DNA from: Coriobacteriales bacterium
Lineage (GTDB): Bacteria > Actinomycetota > Coriobacteriia > Coriobacteriales > UBA8131
Length of the DNA: 7,572 bases
NCBI GenBank assembly: GCA_031254905.1
Contig: JAIRTN010000089.1
Span: 1-7,572, forward strand
Reading direction: 5' to 3'
Under the pieces are notes generated by a model. That model was given only the letters and a program-made list of their open reading frames with translations, did no database searches and was not told where the DNA came from. Of the stretch, positions 1 through 5,415 are shown piece after piece. Numbering within the stretch: position 1 is the first letter of the stretch; every line of letters begins with the position of its first letter. The position numbers and the translations under genes are program-made.

Positions 1-152
1 ACGCTATCATCGCAGGTCAACTGGATGAATTTGCCTATCTTGAGGTCCTCGACTCCTTGATACCCCAGGTTGTCGAGGGCATTTTGCGCCGTTTTGCCCG
101 CGGGGTCGAAGATGCCCTGCTTGCCGGTGACGAAGACGCGGTACTCTTTCAT
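1..152 (-). CDS. purS: PurS subunit of phosphoribosylformylglycinamidine synthase (partial, 3' end outside window)
   Basis: The visible N-terminal 50 residues begin MKEYRVFVTGKQGIFDPAGK and continue with A-Q-N-A-L-D-N-L-G-Y. This is the PurS pattern: a first beta strand, then V.D..G..I...L..LGY, then V..L..GK. In the family, PurS is a small protein of about 80-90 residues that bridges PurQ (glutaminase) and small PurL (synthetase). The complex converts FGAR to FGAM in the cytoplasm, the fourth step of purine synthesis. The ATG at 152-150 is preceded by a purine-rich AGAGGGGAG, a good ribosome binding site. The gene starts 21 bp after the stop of the membrane protein at 174-950, so the two are probably cotranscribed. 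purQ and purL would be expected beyond the left edge, but this cannot be seen. The reading frame stays open to base 1. Confidence 0.88.
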   Translation of the reverse strand, partial: MKEYRVFVTGKQGIFDPAGKTAQNALDNLGYQGVEDLKIGKFIQLTCDDS

Positions 153-173
153 GGAGCTACTCCCCTCTTTTTG

Positions 174-950
174 TTAATCCTTCCCGGGCACGACCGTGTC
201 GCTGTCGCTGCTCGCGGTTGTGGCGGTGGCTGTTGCGTCGGCTGTTGCGTCGGCGTCGGCTGCGTCGCCGGGCACAATCGTGTCCTTCGACTTCCTGCGG
301 CGCGACGCCTTCTTAGCGGCCTGCGCAGCCTTGCGCGCGGCCTCGATAGCCTCGGCGCGCTCCTTTGCCTCCTGCTCATGCTTGAGCTGCTTGGGAGTCT
401 TGCCGCCGGTGCCCTGCTTTTGGTGCTCTTTTATCAGCGGGCGCACCTTGCGAAAATCCACGATGAACGCGCCGATAATAACCGCGTAGGCCGCTCCTAT
501 GCTTATCATCCAGAAGGTCTGATTGGTGCCGCCGGACATCTGGTAGATAAACGAGATGGCCACGCAGACGATACCAATGCCAAGAAGAATCCAGTAACGC
601 TTCCGCCACTTCTTGTACTCCACGCTCGCAGGCATATTCGGTGCCGGAGCAATTAATTTGCCGAGAAAACCTTTGGGCTGTTCCGGCTTGGCGGTCTCCC
701 CCTCGGCCAGCTCGCCCTCCTCCTGCTCGCGCTCGGCCTTGCGCTTCGCGCGCTCTATCGCCTTGCGCTCCTCCTCCTTCTCGCGAGCTTTGCGCGCCGC
801 GCGCTTCTCGGAATCGGTCTGCGGCTTCTTCTTGATATGAACGGTTGCGGCGGCCTGGCTTGTCGGCTTCGCGCGGGCGGCCGACTTGCGCGTCTGGCCT
901 CCCGGGCCGTCACCCTGATAGCGTTGGTTCATGGGGTTTCTTTGTGCCAT
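174..950 (-). CDS. Uncharacterised two-helix membrane protein with charged coiled-coil arms
   Basis: This is a 258-residue protein that I cannot assign to a named family. The N-terminal third (about 1-95) is hydrophilic and dominated by K/R/E/A, with a likely coiled coil at about 45-80. Two hydrophobic helices follow at about 119-138 and 146-166, separated by a short G/N/T turn, which gives a hairpin in the membrane with both charged ends on the same side. A second Ala/Lys/Glu helix lies at about 180-205. The tail is Asp/Ala/Thr-rich and contains DTIVPG and DTVVPG. The ATG at 950 follows AAAAGGAGT at 9-nt spacing; an out-of-frame ATG at 958 is ignored. A candidate extended -10 lies about 40 bp upstream. 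It sits between purC and purS, 21 bp from purS, so it is probably transcribed with purS, but nothing in the sequence indicates a purine role. The high-AKER helices could bind nucleic acid or another protein; this is speculation. Confidence 0.8.
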   Translation of the reverse strand: MAQRNPMNQRYQGDGPGGQTRKSAARAKPTSQAAATVHIKKKPQTDSEKRAARKAREKEEERKAIERAKRKAEREQEEGELAEGETAKPEQPKGFLGKLIAPAPNMPASVEYKKWRKRYWILLGIGIVCVAISFIYQMSGGTNQTFWMISIGAAYAVIIGAFIVDFRKVRPLIKEHQKQGTGGKTPKQLKHEQEAKERAEAIEAARKAAQAAKKASRRRKSKDTIVPGDAADADATADATATATTASSDSDTVVPGKD

Positions 951-988
951 ATGGTCATACTCCTTTTGGGATAAATCTCAACAAGTCT

Positions 989-997
989 ACTATACCA
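989..997 (-). promoter_or_regulatory. Candidate extended -10 promoter for the membrane protein-purS transcript
   Basis: Read on the minus strand the sequence is TGGTATAGT, a TGn extended -10 with a 5/6 match to TATAAT. It would start RNA near 983, about 33 nt before the ATG at 950. No consensus -35 is present at the usual distance. Instead there is a short GC-rich inverted repeat (GCGCC at 1001-1005, GGCGC at 1013-1017), which fits a -35-independent extended -10 promoter. Confidence 0.5.
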
Positions 998-1086
998 GAA
1001 GCGCCGCACCGGGGCGCCGCCAACCCCCAGAGCAACTTGACCCATGGCTGCGCAAGACGTTGGCACCTTGCGTTGGTAGTTTCGCG

Positions 1087-1218
1087 GTGGGCGCTTCGCG
1101 CCCACGCGATGGATTCTCGCTGCGCCCCAACGGGGCTTGCAAGAATGACAAAAATGTATGTCATTCTTGACCGAGCGAAGCGGAGGTCGAGAATCCAGTG
1201 GATTGCGCGTCAGCGCAA
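1087..1218. repeat. Cluster of nested palindromes, probably a dispersed intergenic repeat element
   Basis: Five stem-loops lie in 132 bp. First, GTGGGCGC/GCGCCCAC (1087-1094 and 1098-1105) closes a TTC loop. Second, TGGATTCTCG (1110-1119) pairs with CGAGAATCCA (1188-1197) as outer arms. Third, inside those arms, GCCCC-AAC-GGGGC (1124-1136) is a small hairpin. Fourth, CAAGAATGACA (1140-1150) pairs perfectly with TGTCATTCTTG (1159-1169) around an 8-nt loop. Fifth, TTGCGC-GTCA-GCGCAA (1203-1218) follows. The middle of the long dyad (1110-1197) is not complementary, so the two arms share only their ends. It encodes no protein and has no clear target-site duplication. It resembles MITE/REP-like intergenic repeats; copy number in the genome cannot be judged here. 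It may also help end purC transcription. Confidence 0.6.
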
Positions 1219-1259
1219 CTCCGCATTCTCAAAACAAATGCCGCACGGCGTAACACGAA

Positions 1260-2144
1260 CTAACTCATTGGTTCAAAGCGCCTGCCGGTAATCATCTCGT
1301 AAGCCTGAATGTACCTCTCGGAAGTCGCCTCAACTATCCCACGAGGCAGCGGCGGCGGCGTACCCTGCATGTCCCAGTTCGCGGTGAGCCAATCGCGCAC
1401 AAACTGCTTGTCAAAACTCGCCTGGCTCCTGCCGGGCTCATAGGCGTCAAGCGGCCAAAACCGCGAAGAATCGGAGGTCAGCACCTCGTCGGCAAGCACA
1501 ACCTGGCCGTCCGCAAGGCGCCCAAACTCAAACTTCGTGTCTGCAATGATGATGCCTCGCTGGGCCGCGTAAGTATGGGCCGTCTCATAGATGGCGAGTG
1601 CCTTTGTGCGGAGAAGGTCGGCGTCTTTTGCTCCCAACGCCTCGACCGTCTGCTCAAAACTCACGTTCTCGTCGTGGCCGCCAAGCTCGGCTTTGGTGGA
1701 GGGCGTGTACACAGCGTGGTCGAGGCGGCTGGCTTCCACAAGCCCCGGGGGTAAATCGATACCGCACACCTTCCCCATCTTCTTATACTCCTTGAGGCCG
1801 CTGCCGGAGAGGTAACCGCGGACAATACACTCAACAGGGAACATCTGGGCTTTTTTGACGAGCATGAAGCGACCTGCGAGTTCGTCGGCGAAGGGGGCGA
1901 GGTGCGACGGGAGGTCGGCGGGGTGGGTGCTGAGCAGGTGATTTGGCGTGATGGGTGCGAGAAGCTCGAACCAGAACAGCGACAAGCTGGTGAGCACCTG
2001 GCCTTTGAAGGGGATGGTGCTCGGGAGGACGTAGTCGAAGGCGGAGATGCGGTCTGAGGCGACGATGAGCAGGTGGTCACCGAGGTCATAGAGGTCGCGG
2101 ACCTTGCCTTGCGCGGTAGGGCGGATGGTGTCGCTGAGTGTCAT
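1260..2144 (-). CDS. purC: Phosphoribosylaminoimidazole-succinocarboxamide synthase (SAICAR synthetase)
   Basis: PurC joins CAIR and aspartate using ATP to make SAICAR in the cytoplasm, the eighth step of de novo purine synthesis. The 294-residue product carries all expected blocks: GKVRDLY at 13-19 in the ATP-binding N-terminal lobe, [11 protein letters not shown] at 28-38, [12 protein letters not shown] at 105-116, the family signature [14 protein letters not shown] at 147-160, IADTKFEFG at 200-208, and [12 protein letters not shown] at 219-230. It is the longer form of about 290-300 residues seen in actinobacteria and yeast rather than the roughly 237-residue E. coli form. The ATG at 2144 follows AAAGGAA at suitable spacing. 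It has its own candidate promoter at 2278-2283, 147 bp from the response regulator stop, and ends before a palindrome cluster. Nothing in the enzyme looks damaged. Confidence 0.97.
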   Translation of the reverse strand: MTLSDTIRPTAQGKVRDLYDLGDHLLIVASDRISAFDYVLPSTIPFKGQVLTSLSLFWFELLAPITPNHLLSTHPADLPSHLAPFADELAGRFMLVKKAQMFPVECIVRGYLSGSGLKEYKKMGKVCGIDLPPGLVEASRLDHAVYTPSTKAELGGHDENVSFEQTVEALGAKDADLLRTKALAIYETAHTYAAQRGIIIADTKFEFGRLADGQVVLADEVLTSDSSRFWPLDAYEPGRSQASFDKQFVRDWLTANWDMQGTPPPLPRGIVEATSERYIQAYEMITGRRFEPMS

Positions 2145-2262
2145 GGGTATTCCTTTGCTGTTGGCGGACGGGCTGTCGATGGGCCAGCGGGATGGCGAAA
2201 CATGCGGGGCGACGCTGGGGCATGAGGGCGGTGAGCGCTCGGCACGGGCCTGTTAGCTTCCC

Positions 2263-2283
2263 TATAGTAGCCTCTCTATTATA
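2263..2283 (-). promoter_or_regulatory. Candidate purC promoter: TATAAT -10 inside an inverted repeat
   Basis: On the minus strand a perfect TATAAT occupies 2283-2278, about 134 bp upstream of the purC ATG. It is embedded in an inverted repeat: plus-strand arms TATAGTAG (2263-2270) and CTATTATA (2276-2283), 7 of 8 pairs matching, around CCTCT. The dyad would cover the -10 box and transcription start, a common place for a repressor operator. No consensus -35 is seen at 16-18 bp. A leader of roughly 125 nt would precede purC; I recognise no known purine riboswitch in it. Confidence 0.4.
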
Positions 2284-2291
2284 CAGCCACC

Positions 2292-3086
2292 TTACTTTCG
2301 CCGGGGCGCACTGCCGAAGCGATAGCCAACGCCGTGCACCGTGAACAGCCAGCGAGGTTTGCGCGAATTGTCGCCCAGTTTGGCCCGCAGGTTTTTGACG
2401 TGGCTGTCGATGGTGCGTTCGTAGCCCTCGAAGTCGTAGCCGAGGACTTTTTCTACCAGTTCGCCGCGCGTGTACACGCGTCCCGGGAAACGTGCCAACG
2501 TGACAAGCAAATTGAATTCGCTAACGGTGAGTTCAGGTTCGCGTCTGCCGACTTTGACGCGGCGCAGAGGGATGCTGATGGTGAGACCGTCGAATTTGAG
2601 CGACTCGCGCTGCGGTTCTTCGGTGATGTGGGCGCGGCGAAGAAGGGCGCGAACGCGAGCGACGAGTTCGCGTGGCGAGAAGGGTTTGACGAGATAGTCG
2701 TCCGCGCCGAGCTCCAGGCCAGCGATGCGGTCTTCGACTTCGCCTTTGACCGAGAGCATGATAAGGGGGACGTCGGAGCTGTTGCGGATGGTTTTGCAGA
2801 CCTTCTCGCCGGAGAGTTTGGGGAGCATCAGGCCGAGCAGGACCAGGTCGTAGGCGCCCTGGGCGAACTCGTCGAGTGCTGTTTTGCCATCTGCGGCGGC
2901 GGTTACCAGGAAGTTTTCCCTCTCGAGAAGCGCCGCGAGCGCCTCGCGCGCCTCTCGTTCGCCCTCGACCAGCAGAATGCGTTGAGTGGTTTTTGCTGGT
3001 TGGTGATGGATAGGTCTCGAGGTTTGACGTTGAGTGAGACCTGGCGGTTCACCCGTTTGGCGTTGCGCGATTTTTCCCATTGACAT
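2292..3086 (-). CDS. OmpR-family response regulator with a degenerate (non-phosphorylatable) receiver
   Basis: This 264-residue transcription regulator has a 35-residue polar N-terminal extension, a receiver (about 36-151) and a winged-helix OmpR/PhoB DNA-binding domain (about 163-258). The receiver has the normal fold pattern but key residues are changed. The acidic pair normally E-D or D-D reads E41-G42, and the phospho-acceptor in LLDLMLP is G85 (LLGLMLP). Both changes are GGC where GAC is expected. The switch residues S112, Y131 and K134 (DDYLVKPF) remain. The DNA-binding domain keeps TVSEFNLL, the recognition-helix block ERTIDSHVKNLRAKLGD and the wing HGVGYRF. No kinase gene is adjacent. 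The ATG at 3086 has GGGGGAGGGG 1-4 nt upstream; ATG 3080 (residue 3) is an equally plausible start with better spacing. Known relatives in behaviour are atypical OmpR regulators such as ChxR, HP1043 and JadR1. The target genes are unknown; the 11-bp repeats upstream suggest self-control. Confidence 0.93.
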   Translation of the reverse strand: MSMGKIAQRQTGEPPGLTQRQTSRPIHHQPAKTTQRILLVEGEREAREALAALLERENFLVTAAADGKTALDEFAQGAYDLVLLGLMLPKLSGEKVCKTIRNSSDVPLIMLSVKGEVEDRIAGLELGADDYLVKPFSPRELVARVRALLRRAHITEEPQRESLKFDGLTISIPLRRVKVGRREPELTVSEFNLLVTLARFPGRVYTRGELVEKVLGYDFEGYERTIDSHVKNLRAKLGDNSRKPRWLFTVHGVGYRFGSAPRRK

Positions 3087-3123
3087 TCCCCTCCCCCGAA
3101 GGTTAACTCAACGCCCATGTGTC

Positions 3124-3129
3124 ATTATA
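3124..3129 (-). promoter_or_regulatory. Candidate -10 box of the response regulator
   Basis: A perfect TATAAT reads on the minus strand, about 38 bp upstream of the ATG at 3086, with an expected start near 3117. The -35 position (about 3147-3152) is not consensus, as is usual for activator-dependent promoters. The 11-bp direct-repeat array begins exactly at that point and extends upstream. Confidence 0.5.
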
Positions 3130-3151
3130 CCCGTGAGATGCCAGAGGCGTC

Positions 3152-3192
3152 TTGCGATACTGTTACGCGGGAATTACGACACTGTTACGCGA
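3152..3192. promoter_or_regulatory. Four-unit 11-bp direct-repeat array, probable OmpR/PhoB-type operator
   Basis: On the plus strand TTGCG (3152-3156) is followed by TTACG at 3163-3167, 3174-3178 and 3185-3189, each exactly 11 bp apart. Units 2 and 4 share the longer CTGTTACGCG, giving a 15-bp near-identical repeat (3155-3169 and 3177-3191, 14 of 15) with a 22-bp period. OmpR-family dimers bind head-to-tail sites with 11-bp spacing, as in the Pho box (CTGTCAT units). The array abuts the -35 region of the response regulator promoter, the classical activation position. Which protein binds it is inferred. Confidence 0.55.
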
Positions 3193-3207
3193 GGCATGAT
3201 TATGCAG

Positions 3208-3244
3208 CTTCGCAACCGTGGGACACTGGGGGACGGTTCGCAAG
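3208..3244. repeat. REP-like imperfect hairpin after the lipoprotein gene
   Basis: CTT-CGC-AACCGT (3208-3219) faces ACGGTT-CGC-AAG (3233-3244). The outer CTT/AAG and inner six pairs match, while CGC faces CGC as a symmetric mismatch. The 13-nt loop contains GGGACACTGGGGG. TTCGCAA also occurs as a direct repeat (3209-3215, 3237-3243). It lies 9 bp past the lipoprotein stop on that gene's downstream side. The GGGACACTGGGGACGGTT wording resembles dispersed REP-type repeats I have seen in other bacteria; this is from memory and unverified. No T-tract follows, so a terminator role is doubtful. Confidence 0.4.
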
Positions 3245-3252
3245 AGTGGCAA

Positions 3253-4641
3253 TCAGGCGAAGACGCGGACGGTGGTGGCTTCGGCGCGGCTTTTGTCTTC
3301 CGCGAGCCGCAGGGAGGTGGTAACTATCCGATCTTGAACGCCCCAACCGACGAGCGCTTCTCCAAAATCGGAGCAGCGCGGCGGCGTCTCGATGACAAAC
3401 GACCTTCTCCCTATGGGGTCGAAACCTACGATGTTGAGGGTCGATTTGACGACGAGACAGCCTTTGAAGTAGACGGCGGGGCCGGAGGGGGGCCTGCCGA
3501 TGTGCAGGTAGGTGCCGTCTTCGAGGGGACGGTAGGTGCCAAAGCGGGAGAGTCCGTCCGCGTAGGTGTAGTTGCCCTCGATGGCGAAGGCGAAGGCGTC
3601 GCGCAGGTACACCGCGTCTGAGACTCGCATCGACTGCGGTAGTATCTGAAAATCCACCGGCTTGTCGTCGGAACAGTTGAGCGCCGTGAGCTGGTAATAG
3701 ATGTTCGTGGTGTCGACGCGTGGGACGAAGGTCACGATGCCGTCGGAGACGAGCGGGTTGGTAATCATGCGTCCGTGCGAGGTGAACACGGTGTAGGACT
3801 CACCGCTTGCAGCGGCGGTCTGGCCGGAGCTGGAGCTGCCGTTTTGCCCGAAGGAGCCGAACGCTTTGAGGTAGGAATCCGTGAGCGCCTGGGCGCCGGT
3901 TGCGGTGGGCATGGCCGTCCAGTAGACCTTATCGCCGGCAGCGGCGAGCATCGGCGGCTCGAAGTCGACGCTGCCCTCCTCGACCATCTGCGCGTTTTGC
4001 GTTGAGGAGGCTTCCAGCGGCATGACATAGGTGCGCCAACTCTGTTCGCCCAGGTCAAACTCTACCCAGATGAGGCGTGACCTGCTGGCTCGGGCATCGT
4101 AGATTACCACGTTCTTGCCCGTGGCGACCGGCTCGCTGACCACCGTTGAGACTGCACCGCTGCTCAGGTTGAGGGTCCCTATCTTGCGGAGGCTTTCGCC
4201 TTCTTCGCCGGGGAGCAGGACGAGCGCCAGGGAGGAATCCATCTGGTGGACCAGGCTGCCGAGCGGCAGCTCATAGGTCCCCTGGAGCGTAAGATAGTCC
4301 TCGAAGGGCGCCTCCTCGAACTCCGTTGCCTCGACCACTTGGTCGGCAGCCACGGTGAGGGTCACGATATCTTTGTCCTTCACGCTTTTGGAGACGAGCT
4401 CCTCGAGCTGTTGTTCTGCCGAAGACGCGCAGCCTCCCAGTGCCGAGACGCCGCCCGCGGCAAGGGCGGCGGCGCCCACGCCGAGTGCCCCCGCGATAAA
4501 CCCACGGCGCGTAAGCGGCGGCGAGGGCTCTGCCACAGAGCCACGGCGGGTGAGCGGCGGCGAGGGCACAGGCCCCGCTCCTTCTCCGCAATCCCCGCCT
4601 TTGGAGTATTTTGTGTGTCGTTTGCGTTCTTCGTCAGTCAC
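3253..4641 (-). CDS. Tat-exported lipoprotein, probably beta-propeller-like
   Basis: The 462-residue product has a long hydrophilic N-terminus, then two copies of PSPPLTRRG (26-34 and 39-47). The second runs into GFIAGALGVG and a hydrophobic stretch to A67, followed by the lipobox LGGC with C71 as predicted lipid-anchored residue. This is a Tat signal plus lipoprotein anchor, so the mature part (about 392 residues) sits outside the membrane. It is rich in short beta-strand-like segments (for example DKVYWTAMP, DGIVTFVPR, GCLVVKSTLNIVGFD), which suggests a beta-propeller, with a Ser/Gly linker near 270-285. No catalytic motif is recognised. The start is GTG at 4641, preceded by TAGGACGG with AGGA about 6-7 nt away; ATG alternatives would cut the signal. 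It is divergent from the kinase at 4731. Many coriobacterial Tat proteins are redox enzymes, but no cofactor site is visible here. Confidence 0.88.
   Translation of the reverse strand: MTDEERKRHTKYSKGGDCGEGAGPVPSPPLTRRGSVAEPSPPLTRRGFIAGALGVGAAALAAGGVSALGGCASSAEQQLEELVSKSVKDKDIVTLTVAADQVVEATEFEEAPFEDYLTLQGTYELPLGSLVHQMDSSLALVLLPGEEGESLRKIGTLNLSSGAVSTVVSEPVATGKNVVIYDARASRSRLIWVEFDLGEQSWRTYVMPLEASSTQNAQMVEEGSVDFEPPMLAAAGDKVYWTAMPTATGAQALTDSYLKAFGSFGQNGSSSSGQTAAASGESYTVFTSHGRMITNPLVSDGIVTFVPRVDTTNIYYQLTALNCSDDKPVDFQILPQSMRVSDAVYLRDAFAFAIEGNYTYADGLSRFGTYRPLEDGTYLHIGRPPSGPAVYFKGCLVVKSTLNIVGFDPIGRRSFVIETPPRCSDFGEALVGWGVQDRIVTTSLRLAEDKSRAEATTVRVFA
4502..4567. repeat. 39-bp-period tandem duplication inside the Tat signal
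   Basis: A 27-nt block at 4502-4528 recurs at 4541-4567 with two differences (C/G and A/G at the 9th and 12th bases). The period is 39 bp, or 13 codons, so the frame is kept and the twin-arginine motif PSPPLTRRG is doubled in the lipoprotein. Confidence 0.85.
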
Positions 4642-4660
4642 GGACCGTCCTATCGTCGCC

Positions 4661-4669
4661 TGATATGGT
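4661..4669 (+). promoter_or_regulatory. Weak candidate extended -10 for the nucleotide kinase gene
   Basis: The 89-bp gap between the divergent lipoprotein and kinase genes (4642-4730) must hold two promoters. On the plus strand TGATATGGT fits TGn plus a 4/6 -10 match and would start RNA near 4676. I see no good -35, and no convincing promoter for the lipoprotein on the other strand. A single TTACG (4700-4704) is present but not in an 11-bp series. Confidence 0.25.
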
Positions 4670-4730
4670 ACAGTACTTTGAGCTTTGATACGTGAAGCGT
4701 TACGGTTTGGACGTGAGGCGGTGAGAGGCC

Positions 4731-5336
4731 ATGACGAAGCGAATTATAACGATAAGCCGGCAATATGGCAGCGGAGGGCGTGAGATTGGAACGCATGTTG
4801 CGGAGCTTTTGGGGTACGCCTACTACGACCGTGAGTTGATTAAGCGCGCCGCCGAGGAGGGCGGTTTTGATGAAGAATTTGTGAAGGCGGACGGCGAGGG
4901 TGTGCTGGGAAAATTCTCGAGTTTGCTGAGTTATGCGAACTCAGTTGTGGGTAAGGACGATGACTCGCTGCCGCTGCAGGATCGGGTGTTTTTGGTGCAG
5001 TCGCGCATCATACGGCAGGTGGCCGACGAGGGGCCATGCGTGATTATCGGACACAGCGCGGACTATATTTTGGCGGAGTACCCCGAGCTCCTTGACGTGT
5101 TTGTGCACGCCGAGTGGGATGCGCGGATTGCGCGGGTCATGCAGCGCAACGATTTGGGCGAGCATGAGGCCATAGCGCGCATCCGAAAGACCGACCGGCA
5201 GCGGGCCGTTTTTTACGAGCAGCATACGGATAAGAAATGGGGCGTTGCGAGCAATCACCATCTTGCGCTTTCAAGTTCGTACTTTGGGATTGAAGGGACC
5301 GCACAGATGATTGCCGCTGTTGCGGAGAGGGCGTAA
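4731..5336 (+). CDS. Cytidylate kinase-like family protein
   Basis: This 201-residue protein belongs to the cytidylate-kinase-like P-loop family (the type annotated as Cytidylate_kin2). It has ITISRQYGSGGREIG at 6-20 (phosphate-binding loop), LLGYAYYDRELI at 26-37 and CVIIGHSADYIL at 103-114. The C-terminal half has the family pattern of charged helices, R..VFYEQHTDKKWG (about 168-182) and a closing FGIEGTAQMI helix. Full length matches the family. Such proteins are thought to be cytoplasmic nucleotide kinases, but their substrate is generally not established, and housekeeping cmk is a different gene. Relatives usually read GR.ADYIL; here R is H108 (CAC). The ATG at 4731 has GAGAGG only 2 nt upstream and GAGG 13 nt upstream, so the ribosome binding site is poorly placed. 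The gene ends in the first unit of a 20-bp tandem repeat. Confidence 0.88.
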   Translation: MTKRIITISRQYGSGGREIGTHVAELLGYAYYDRELIKRAAEEGGFDEEFVKADGEGVLGKFSSLLSYANSVVGKDDDSLPLQDRVFLVQSRIIRQVADEGPCVIIGHSADYILAEYPELLDVFVHAEWDARIARVMQRNDLGEHEAIARIRKTDRQRAVFYEQHTDKKWGVASNHHLALSSSYFGIEGTAQMIAAVAERA

Positions 5337-5404
5337 GGGGAGCGGAGAGGGTGTGAGGATCGCGAAAAGGGCGTAAGGGAAGCGGTGAGAGCGTAAGGGA
5401 AGCG
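5325..5404. repeat. 20-bp tandem repeat, four copies, duplicating the kinase stop codon
   Basis: Units run 5325-5344, 5345-5364, 5365-5384 and 5385-5404, with consensus GAGAGGGCGTAAGGGAAGCG. The first unit contains the last two codons and the TAA (5334-5336) of the kinase gene. Stops recur at 5354-5356 (TGA), 5374-5376 and 5394-5396 (TAA). Because 20 is not a multiple of 3, these lie in successive frames, so all three forward frames are closed. The repeat fills most of the gap to the convergent gene ending at 5416. Confidence 0.85.
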
Positions 5405-5415
5405 CCGATTAATTG

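Larger units (their letters stand above)
951..1259. other. 309-bp gap between purC and the membrane protein: promoter plus palindrome cluster, no gene
   Basis: No open frame here has a ribosome binding site or a recognisable product. The part next to the membrane protein (951-1020) holds its ribosome binding site and candidate promoter. 1021-1086 shows nothing beyond short repeats such as CGTTGG twice. 1087-1218 is a dense run of inverted repeats, listed separately. 1219-1259 is featureless sequence just after the purC stop. I see no T-tract terminator for purC. Confidence 0.7.

Noticed and set aside
1138..1170. Rho-independent terminator for purC at the CAAGAATGACA hairpin
   Set aside because: The stem is good but lies about 90 bp past the stop, within a larger palindrome, and no T-tract follows on the minus strand.
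845..1291. 148-residue plus-strand open frame over the purC-membrane protein gap
   Set aside because: It runs antisense to two real genes and through the palindrome cluster, with no ribosome binding site and no protein-like pattern.
2145..2262. Purine riboswitch in the purC leader
   Set aside because: I could not find the three-way junction layout or conserved loop words of known purine or related riboswitches in this GC-rich leader.
2334..3083. 249-residue plus-strand open frame antisense to the response regulator
   Set aside because: It is a long antisense shadow caused by GC-rich codon use; the minus strand encodes a clear OmpR-family protein.
4685..4715. Second TTACG operator in the lipoprotein-kinase divergent gap
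   Set aside because: Only one TTACG (4700-4704) and a TACG 12 bp away are present; there is no 11-bp series.
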